Below, in pieces: positions 32,800 to 38,549 of a stretch of 38,549 nt of DNA. The DNA is taken from positions 1 to 38,549 of the forward strand of contig URJM01000014.1 in the NCBI GenBank assembly GCA_900548225.1, read 5' to 3'. This stretch comes from an uncultured bacterium (GTDB lineage: Bacteria; Verrucomicrobiota; Lentisphaeria; Oligosphaerales; Oligosphaeraceae). Made by a program: the position numbers and the translations under genes. The notes below the pieces were generated by a model, which was given only the letters and a program-made list of their open reading frames with translations, did not search any database and was not told where the DNA came from. The stretch's first letter is position 1. Each line of letters opens with the position of its first letter.

Positions 32800-34542
32800 A
32801 TGAACGACACTACGCTGGCGCTGGCCAAGGGCGAGCTTGCAAAATACGGGCTTGAGGCGGAAATCCGGCTGGAGGAGGGGCTCCCGTCCTTTGAAATCAG
32901 GCGCATCGACGGCAGGACGGTCATTGCCGCGCCGTCGCCGGTCGAGGCGCTCTACGGTGTCTACGACCTGGCGGAACGCTTTGGCGGATACTGTTTCTTC
33001 GAGCCAGGACGCGACAGGTTCGACGCATTGCAGAAGAGGGCTCTCCCGGAGGACGGGGTTGTTGTGGCCGCGCGCCGCCCGCTCCTGAAGCGCCGCGGAT
33101 TCATCCAGGAGTTTCCATTCAATGAGGAGACGCCGCAGTTGTTCGACTGGATGGCGAAGAACAAGCTGAACTATCTCCTCGTCTGGATGAAGTACTACGA
33201 CGAGCTTCCAGAGGATTTGAAGGCGATGGCGCAGGCCCGCGGGATTGTCATCGAGAGCGGGCACCACAATTTCAGCTACTGGATTCCCGCCAGCAAGTAT
33301 GCAAAGACCCATCCGGAGTTCTTCGCGGAGATTGACGGCAAGCGCATCAAGCCCTCGGAGGGGAAGGGCGACCTGCTTCTGAGCGAACAGCTCTGCACCA
33401 CGAATCCCGAACTGCGCTCGGAGATTGTCAGGAATATGCTCGACTACTGCGAAAAGCACCCCGAGGTCAAGGTGATCTCCCTTGTACCCAATGACGGCTT
33501 CGGCTGGTGCGAATGCAAGGAGTGCTCCAAGTTCTACGACAAGTCGGAGAAGGGGGACTTCTACAGCGTGTCGGAACACGTCTACAAGGCGAACAGGATT
33601 TACCACGACCTGGTGAAGGAGGTGGCGGCACGCCTCCACGAGAAACGCCCGGATATCCAGTTGACTTTCTGCGCGTATGTGAACTACTGCGAACCCGCGC
33701 CAGGGTTCAGGCTGACCCCAGGCCTGGCAGTCCACTTCGCACCGTACTGGCGTTGCATAAACCACCTTGTCGATGACCCTGAATGCTACTACAACTCCAA
33801 CTACGCCAAGGATATAATGGAGTGGGAGGCAGTCAAGGACGGCGGCGAAATCAATATCTACGAATACTACATGGGAGTTAATTTCTATCTGTCGCTGCCA
33901 ATGGTGCACTTCCGTGAGCTATTCCATGAAATGGGGTGGTACGAGGAACATCATGTCGACGGAATCCTGACACAGTTCCATATCCCCCACTGGAGCGTCT
34001 ACGGACTGAACTACGCACTCATGGCAAAGGCGGCACGCGGCGAATCCCCGCAGGACGCAATCCCCATCCTCTTCAGGAGTCTCTTCGGCAATGACGGGGA
34101 GGCCTACCTGGACTTCTACTGGAATGTCAAGGAGATGCTGCTCCATATCGGAAAATGCCACATCCCACACCCATATTCCCTCTTCAAACGCACCACTCTC
34201 AGCCAATTCAAGGAAATCCACCGTCAGGCGGGGGAACTCGCGGCACGCGACCCGTCCAACCGGCTCGGAAGGGAAATCCTGGTCTGGACAGAGTATCTCG
34301 TCAGGTTCAAGAGTCTCTTTGACGATTATCACGCAGGGGTTCTCACGGAGGAGATGCTGGATGAATTCCTGGCGTGGATCCACTCCTTCCGCACGACGCG
34401 GATCTTCGTCCACGAAAGGTTCGACATGTATTTCCAGGCACTGCGCTCATGCCTGCGCACAGGAAAACCCTGGGTCCACTTCAATATCGACTGGGAGGAT
34501 GGATACGTGATTCGGGAGACTGAAATGGACGGCGGGAAATAG
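32800..34542 (+). CDS. DUF4838-type glycoside hydrolase-like protein
   Basis: This 580-residue protein has an N-terminal alpha-glucuronidase-like domain (about 1-90: EIRRIDGRTVIAAPSPVEALYGVYDL) and a DUF4838-type central domain with the CECKEC motif. The DUF4838 region is about 140-450. The fold is TIM-barrel-like by family and the reaction is not established; members occur in carbohydrate-degrading gene sets. ATG 32800 is preferred, with AGGA 9 bases upstream and gmk ending 11 bases before it. An in-frame ATG at 32758 overlaps gmk by 31 bases and lacks a ribosome-binding site. No signal peptide is seen, so it is cytoplasmic. Its stop is 13 bases from the end of the convergent dsbD. Confidence 0.78.
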   Translation: MNDTTLALAKGELAKYGLEAEIRLEEGLPSFEIRRIDGRTVIAAPSPVEALYGVYDLAERFGGYCFFEPGRDRFDALQKRALPEDGVVVAARRPLLKRRGFIQEFPFNEETPQLFDWMAKNKLNYLLVWMKYYDELPEDLKAMAQARGIVIESGHHNFSYWIPASKYAKTHPEFFAEIDGKRIKPSEGKGDLLLSEQLCTTNPELRSEIVRNMLDYCEKHPEVKVISLVPNDGFGWCECKECSKFYDKSEKGDFYSVSEHVYKANRIYHDLVKEVAARLHEKRPDIQLTFCAYVNYCEPAPGFRLTPGLAVHFAPYWRCINHLVDDPECYYNSNYAKDIMEWEAVKDGGEINIYEYYMGVNFYLSLPMVHFRELFHEMGWYEEHHVDGILTQFHIPHWSVYGLNYALMAKAARGESPQDAIPILFRSLFGNDGEAYLDFYWNVKEMLLHIGKCHIPHPYSLFKRTTLSQFKEIHRQAGELAARDPSNRLGREILVWTEYLVRFKSLFDDYHAGVLTEEMLDEFLAWIHSFRTTRIFVHERFDMYFQALRSCLRTGKPWVHFNIDWEDGYVIRETEMDGGK

Positions 34543-34555
34543 AGCCTCCAGCGCC

Positions 34556-36061
34556 TCATTTCCCCATAATCACAATATATGTGGGGAAGCCTATGATCTT
34601 GAAGGACTTGGCAAGGTCGCGCCCAACCCCGTTGTCCCCCTGTATCCTCACACAATGGAACTCGTTGAGGCGCCGCTGGACGTCGCTGTTCTTCAGCGTC
34701 GTCGTGTCCATCAGCGTGCATGCCTTGCATGAGACTCCCCAGAAGTCCAGCAGCACGGGCTTCCCGTCCTCCATGGAGTCTGCGAGCGCCTGCCTGTAGT
34801 CTGTCCTCCAGAGTTCGTCGGCCTCCACTGCAATTTCCCTCTGGGGTGCGAGAAGGCGCCACCCATTCCAGGCGAACTGCACGGCAAATACCAGGATTAT
34901 CACGCCGACTGCCTTCTTGACGTAGTTCATCCACGGACCTGGCTTCGGCAAGGACCCCATGCCGCCCCCAAGGAATGGCCACGGGAGCCCAAGCCCCGCC
35001 CCAAGCAGGAAGGGAAGCCACAACGCACCGTGGTTGCCCTCGGCGTAGAGCCGGGCTCCAAGGACAAGCACCCATATCAGAACCGGAGCGACGCAGGCGC
35101 CTGCAAGAAGCGCCGCCGCGACTCCAAGACCCGCGGCAGTCAGGAACGACCCCCGCCGGATGTCGGAGCCGGACCGCCGGAATCTGGAGAAGTCCAGGGA
35201 GATTATGTCAAACATGGAGAGCGCAAGGATGACGAAGAGCAGGGCGATTGCAAGCTGGAAGGCTGGCGAGCTGGTGAAGGCCCCGAAACGCCCACCGAGG
35301 GCAACTACCCACGCGCCAATGACTCCGTATGAAAACGCCATGGCGCCACCGTATGCCGCCCCAAGCATGAAGCCGTGCCCGCGCCCAGAACCTACGCCCC
35401 GCGCCCCAAGAATGCCCAGGGTGATGGGTATCATCGGCAGGACACATGGCGTGAGGTTGAGCAACATGCCCAGAAGTATCGTGAGAAGACCCGCGAAAAG
35501 CCATCCATGGCGCGCAAAGACACGCTCAAGGAGGTTCTGCTGCTGAGGGGACGCGCCTGCGTCAAGGGAGTTGTCAAGCCACGCAAGGAATGAGGCCGAG
35601 TCGACATAGCCCTCAAGACGCCCCGCCACTATATGCCCCTCCGGCAACGGCTCCGTCCCGGAAGGCAGCTCCGGCCCGCCCCCGGATGAAGGCGCGTCAG
35701 AAAGCGAGACCTCCTGAGGAAGGTAGCAGATGGTGCCGACACATCCCTGGAAGGTGAGGAGGATTTCGTCGGGAGCAACGGGCGGAACTACACGCCAGCG
35801 GAAAAGGGAGTTGCCAGGATAGTACCCCCTCTCGTCCGCATCAGGGGAGTCCTCCAGGACGGCGACCGAATCCTCGGGAAGCTCAAGCCCCAGAAAGCCG
35901 CCGGTTAGCTGCCCATCCTCCGGCGCGGAAAAACGGGCGACGACTAGCTGGACGCCTCCCTCCTCAATGACCTCAAGCGACGCGGAAAAGGGTGACTGCC
36001 CGAAAAGGGCGCCCCCAATGCACGCAATTATTGTAAATAATGCTATAACTCGTTGAAACAT
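34556..36061 (-). CDS. dsbD: Thiol:disulfide interchange protein DsbD
   Basis: This 501-residue inner-membrane electron carrier moves reducing power from cytoplasmic thioredoxin to periplasmic thiol proteins. The full three-part layout is visible: signal peptide; periplasmic alpha domain with Cys107 and Cys112 (QGCVGTICYLPQE); eight-helix CcdA-like beta domain with Cys206 (LTPCVLPM) and Cys323 (GACVAPVL); and C-terminal thioredoxin-like gamma domain with Cys445-x2-Cys448 (GVSCKAC). All six redox Cys are present. ATG 36061 begins the signal peptide. The Nudix gene ends 6 bases upstream, so they are cotranscribed. It would support the Cys-containing exported proteins of this organism. Confidence 0.92.
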   Translation of the reverse strand: MFQRVIALFTIIACIGGALFGQSPFSASLEVIEEGGVQLVVARFSAPEDGQLTGGFLGLELPEDSVAVLEDSPDADERGYYPGNSLFRWRVVPPVAPDEILLTFQGCVGTICYLPQEVSLSDAPSSGGGPELPSGTEPLPEGHIVAGRLEGYVDSASFLAWLDNSLDAGASPQQQNLLERVFARHGWLFAGLLTILLGMLLNLTPCVLPMIPITLGILGARGVGSGRGHGFMLGAAYGGAMAFSYGVIGAWVVALGGRFGAFTSSPAFQLAIALLFVILALSMFDIISLDFSRFRRSGSDIRRGSFLTAAGLGVAAALLAGACVAPVLIWVLVLGARLYAEGNHGALWLPFLLGAGLGLPWPFLGGGMGSLPKPGPWMNYVKKAVGVIILVFAVQFAWNGWRLLAPQREIAVEADELWRTDYRQALADSMEDGKPVLLDFWGVSCKACTLMDTTTLKNSDVQRRLNEFHCVRIQGDNGVGRDLAKSFKIIGFPTYIVIMGK

Positions 36062-36067
36062 AGATAG

Positions 36068-36556
36068 TTATATTCGCGAGTAGCTCCAGGAGACCGGACG
36101 GTCGTTGTCGTATGGCATGTATCCGTGGAAGGGACGGGGATCCCCGTCGAAGACAAGCGGCAGAAAGTATTTGTCCCCCTCCCACATGGGATACTTGGAG
36201 AACTCTTCCAGGGGTATCCAGGAAAGGGTGCCCTCCTCGTTGCGGGAAAGCGGAGTGCCAGTGAATTCGGTGACAAGGAAGACGAATGTCAGCCAGTCCT
36301 CGCCGTGCGGACCAAATCCCGTCCAGTTCACTGTGCCGCGAAATTCCATCTTCTTCACCTCAAGGGTGGATTCCTCGCGAATCTCCCTTAACATCCCGGA
36401 GACCACGTCTTCATCTGACTCAAGGTGCCCCCCAAGGCCATTGTATTTCCCGAATTGCTCGTCACTGGCACGCCCAATCCGGTGGGTCATGAGGACGGCA
36501 GAACCATCCGGCGAAAGGATGTAGGCCAATGTGCCTATGATCGGAGTGTAGGACAT
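36068..36556 (-). CDS. Nudix hydrolase (8-oxo-dGTP diphosphatase-like)
   Basis: This 162-residue protein has the Nudix box from Gly43: GHLESDE, then SGMLREIREEST, with Glu49, Arg57, Glu58, Glu61 and Glu62 in place. The Gly that normally follows EEx is Thr64. The family cleaves nucleoside diphosphates linked to other groups; the MutT-like start (YTPIIGTLAYIL) and the LGGHLE context fit 8-oxo-dGTP diphosphatases, but the substrate is not certain. It lies upstream of dsbD in one unit. The start codon is directly preceded by a purine/pyrimidine-rich intergenic repeat rather than a Shine-Dalgarno site. Confidence 0.87.
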   Translation of the reverse strand: MSYTPIIGTLAYILSPDGSAVLMTHRIGRASDEQFGKYNGLGGHLESDEDVVSGMLREIREESTLEVKKMEFRGTVNWTGFGPHGEDWLTFVFLVTEFTGTPLSRNEEGTLSWIPLEEFSKYPMWEGDKYFLPLVFDGDPRPFHGYMPYDNDRPVSWSYSRI

Positions 36557-36803
36557 GGAGTAGGGAGAAGAGAGAAGAGGGGAGGGAGAAGTGCGTGGCC
36601 ACTTTGCAGTGGGCTTGCGTCATGGGGCGCACGGCGATTTTGCCGTGCGGGGCGCGCCCAGGCGCGCCAACCATGCACTGCTTTCTTCTCCCTGCTCTCT
36701 AACCTCTACAAAATCCACTTTGCAGTGGGCTACCAAAGTGGGGAGAAGAGGGTAGGGAGAAGAGGGTAGTGCGTGGACACTTTGCAGTGGACCTGCGTGC
36801 TGT
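36557..36803. repeat. Intergenic repeat cluster, copy B and fragments
   Basis: The region has, in order: a purine arm ending AGTGCGTGG (36558-36598); CCACTTTGCAGTGG (36599-36612); hairpin CGCACGGC/GCCGTGCG (36628-36635 and 36642-36649); GGGCGCGCCC (36650-36659); a GGCGCGCCAACCATGCACT block; a pyrimidine arm; CCACTTTGCAGTGG again (36715-36728); two tandem GGGAGAAGAGGGTA units (36741-36768); GTGCGTGG; and a third ACACTTTGCAGTGG (36777-36790). No gene is seen. Confidence 0.8.
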
Positions 36804-38111
36804 CTACTGGTTGCTCTTGAATTGCGCCAGCTCCATCTGGAGGGCGGCGTATTTCTGGCTGAGTTCGGTTTTTGACTGGAGAAGGCTCTGCATTTCGCTT
36901 TGGCTGGCGGCAATCCGCTCCTCGGCAATCTTCTTGAAGTGCTCTCCCATTATCTTCTCCTTCTCCTGGAGGAAGAGTTCCTTCTGCTGGGCGGCCGCCA
37001 GGGCGGTCTGGGCGTCATTCTCCCTCTTCGCAATCTCCTGCTCGCGCTGGAGAAGTTCCTTCTTCTGCTGAAGGAGATTCTGCGACTCCTCGGCCATTGC
37101 GGCACGGCGCTCCTGGACGTCCGATGTCAACCCCTCAAGCATCTTGCCACGCATCTCGGCAAGAAGCGCCTGCCACTCCTGGAGAAAGTTGTCGCACTGG
37201 AGGTTGGCGTTCCTCTGGAGCTCCAAAAGCCCCTTCGCCGTGTCGTTCCTGGATTCCTGAATCTCGGCGAGCATCCTCTCCTTCTCCTTCGCAAAACCAG
37301 CCTCCGCAGCCACCTCGCGCGCCTGGACGGCCTCTATGCGCTTCGCAAGCTCACCCTCGCTGCGCTCGAGGTCAAGACGACGCTGACCCAGCTCATCGGC
37401 AAGCTTCTTCAGTGCTTCGTCGCGCTGTGCAAGACGAGTCTTGGCCCCGTTGAACTCGACAAGCAGCTGCGACCTCTCCGCAGTCAGCCCCTGCCGCACC
37501 TCGGCCTCCTTCAGCGAGAGCGCCATCTCGCGCTTGTTGATGGCGTCCTCACGCTCGGCAAGCTTCTCCTTCTCCTGTATCAATTCCGCCTGTAGCCCGT
37601 CGAACTTCTCCTTGAGGGAGGCGGCGAGACGCTTGAAGTCGTCCAGAAGCTTTCCGTCCTGCTCGGCGAAATTCTTGTTGAATTCCTCCTGCATCGCCAG
37701 GATTCTCTGTCCCTTCGCATCCAGTTCAGCCTTCAGGTTTCTCATTGGCTGTATATGCTCGTCAAGGGCGGCTGCAAACTCCGCCTTCGCATCGCACTCC
37801 TTTGCGATAATCTCCTTCTCCCGTGCGTCAAGCTCCCTTTCGCGCTCCGTGAAACGCTCCGCCGCCTCGTGGTATGCGGTGATGGCGTCCGCCAACGCCG
37901 ACTGCTGGATGTCGAGATTGCGCTTCTGCTCCTGGTAGATCGTCTCCAGGTCGCTCCTGGTCATGATGGTTGCGCCAAGATTCCCCAGGTCCTGGAAACG
38001 GGCGGCAATCTCATTCTGCTGACTCTGCAGAAGCGTCTTGATTTCATCGTACTTGGCCTGGACCTGCTCCTCACGCTCTCGCAGTGACTTGTCGCTGTTG
38101 AACCACCCCAT
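36804..38111 (-). CDS. Long coiled-coil protein
   Basis: This 435-residue protein starts MGWFNSDKSLREREEQV at ATG 38111, with GGAG about 8 bases upstream. The frame is open to 38225 but upstream starts lack a ribosome-binding site. Almost the whole length (about 10-430) is heptad-rich helix with many Glu, Lys, Gln and Arg and few Gly or Pro. No signal peptide, membrane segment or enzymatic motif is visible. It may be a cytoskeletal or scaffolding protein, but coiled-coil composition alone gives no function. It is divergent from tRNA-Pro. Confidence 0.8.
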   Translation of the reverse strand: MGWFNSDKSLREREEQVQAKYDEIKTLLQSQQNEIAARFQDLGNLGATIMTRSDLETIYQEQKRNLDIQQSALADAITAYHEAAERFTERERELDAREKEIIAKECDAKAEFAAALDEHIQPMRNLKAELDAKGQRILAMQEEFNKNFAEQDGKLLDDFKRLAASLKEKFDGLQAELIQEKEKLAEREDAINKREMALSLKEAEVRQGLTAERSQLLVEFNGAKTRLAQRDEALKKLADELGQRRLDLERSEGELAKRIEAVQAREVAAEAGFAKEKERMLAEIQESRNDTAKGLLELQRNANLQCDNFLQEWQALLAEMRGKMLEGLTSDVQERRAAMAEESQNLLQQKKELLQREQEIAKRENDAQTALAAAQQKELFLQEKEKIMGEHFKKIAEERIAASQSEMQSLLQSKTELSQKYAALQMELAQFKSNQ

Positions 38112-38243
38112 CTTATAATCTCCAGTTTGCTCGGGAAAAGTAATGACCGCGTCCAATGGATAATACCAGGGATTAATGTAAGCGGAAGACAGACCCCCGC
38201 AGATGGGCACCACAACTCTTTTCAAGGATTTTTCCCCACCATC

Positions 38244-38271
38244 TTGAAATCCAGACCACGCTCGCTATATT
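38244..38271 (+). promoter_or_regulatory. Candidate promoter of tRNA-Pro
   Basis: TTGAAA (38244-38249), a 16-base spacer and TATATT (38266-38271) match a sigma70-type promoter. The tRNA starts 36 bases after the -10. Confidence 0.55.
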
Positions 38272-38306
38272 AGGCGCCGTTCCTGAAAATCCCCCATATT
38301 CTCCGT

Positions 38307-38383
38307 CGGGACGTAGCGCAGCCTGGTTAGCGCGTTTGTCTGGGGGACAAAGGTCGAGAGTTCGAATCTCTCCGTCCCGACCA
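38307..38383 (+). tRNA. tRNA-Pro (anticodon GGG)
   Basis: A full cloverleaf of 77 bases with encoded CCA is visible. Acceptor CGGGACG pairs perfectly with CGTCCCG. The D arm is GCGC/GCGC around AGCCTGGTTA. Anticodon stem TTTGT/ACAAA holds the loop CTGGGGG, with anticodon GGG at 38342-38344. T arm GAGAG/CTCTC holds TTCGAAT. The discriminator base is A. Confidence 0.95.
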
Positions 38384-38397
38384 TCATTTTTCCATCA

Positions 38398-38436
38398 GCC
38401 CTCAAGTCCTGCCGTGGTCTTGAGGGCTTGTTATTT
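38398..38436 (+). terminator. Terminator after tRNA-Pro
   Basis: GCCCTCAAG (38398-38406) pairs perfectly with CTTGAGGGC (38419-38427) and is followed by TTGTTATTT. Confidence 0.75.
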
Positions 38437-38466
38437 CCGTGCTAACCTACCGTAAACAAGGAGGTT

Positions 38467-38549
38467 ATGCGTTTTTTCTCCGTTTCGTTTTCCACCCTCC
38501 CAAGAGAAGCCAAATCCGGCTATATTCGAGAGAATCTTCCGCCCGAAGG
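38467..38549 (+). CDS. Start of an unrecognised small open frame, cut by the window end
   Basis: AAGGAGG at 38458-38464 is a strong ribosome-binding site, only 2 bases before ATG 38467, which is closer than usual. The frame MRFFSVSFSTLPREAK... stays open for 27 codons to the window end. The start of a real gene is plausible; the family cannot be told. Confidence 0.4.
   Translation, partial: MRFFSVSFSTLPREAKSGYIRENLPPE

Noticed and set aside
36741..36768. CRISPR or phase-variation tract
   Set aside because: There are only two 14-bp units, in an intergenic region with related purine arms; it fits the dispersed repeat family better.
38307..38383. tRNA as an integration site with an adjacent island
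   Set aside because: No integrase gene, direct repeat of the tRNA 3' end or change in composition is visible within the window.

Overview
The window looks like a high-GC, Gram-negative, strictly fermentative member of the PVC superphylum, most likely Lentisphaerota (Victivallales-like, gut or anaerobic habitat). The basis is a run of prepilin-like paralogs with a near-invariant FTLIELLVVIAIIAILASM N-terminus and the H-x9-DG motif that this group has expanded, together with GH20, DUF4838 and CE7 carbohydrate enzymes, [FeFe] hydrogenases and AdhE. This placement is inferred from protein character only; no 16S gene is present.

Layout. 1-6.5 kb: the end of one prepilin-like gene, an unrecognised membrane protein, two small membrane proteins, then three tandem prepilin-like paralogs, each preceded by its own unrelated stem-loop. 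6.6-11.7 kb: a MATE exporter, a start-less remnant of a winged-helix regulator with a 12-bp tandem repeat, a GH20-type glycosidase and an ADP-ribosylglycohydrolase-family protein. 11.8-22.6 kb (minus strand): a CE7 acetyl esterase and, upstream of it behind a strong terminator, a redox/hydrogen island. In transcription order the island is rex, adhE, a Rex-like protein without a DNA-binding domain, a [2Fe-2S] thioredoxin-like ferredoxin, a group C sensory [FeFe] hydrogenase with a PAS domain, a SpoIIE-type phosphatase overlapping it by 4 bp, a second [2Fe-2S] protein and a group B [FeFe] hydrogenase. 22.9-34.5 kb (plus strand, except a CYTH protein): an outer-membrane barrel protein, an MFS transporter, UDP-glucuronate decarboxylase, a sugar isomerase, proC, a nucleotide-sugar epimerase, a PSP1/RicT protein, an O-antigen-ligase-like protein, gmk and a DUF4838 protein. 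34.5-38.5 kb: dsbD and a Nudix hydrolase, an intergenic repeat cluster, a long coiled-coil protein, tRNA-Pro(GGG) and the start of a small open frame.

How the genes work together. The island joins NADH disposal (AdhE to ethanol, Rex as NADH/NAD+ sensor) with H2 metabolism (group B hydrogenase) and with what looks like an H2- or redox-sensing relay (sensory hydrogenase plus PP2C-like phosphatase). The Rex-like Rossmann protein without a winged helix, placed in the same gene string, is the most unusual component. The 25.8-32.2 kb block is mostly cell-envelope polysaccharide supply (UDP-xylose, epimerised nucleotide sugars, a polymerase or ligase) mixed with housekeeping genes. A purine-rich and palindromic intergenic repeat occurs at 18.2 kb and in several pieces at 36.6-36.8 kb and probably belongs to a dispersed family.
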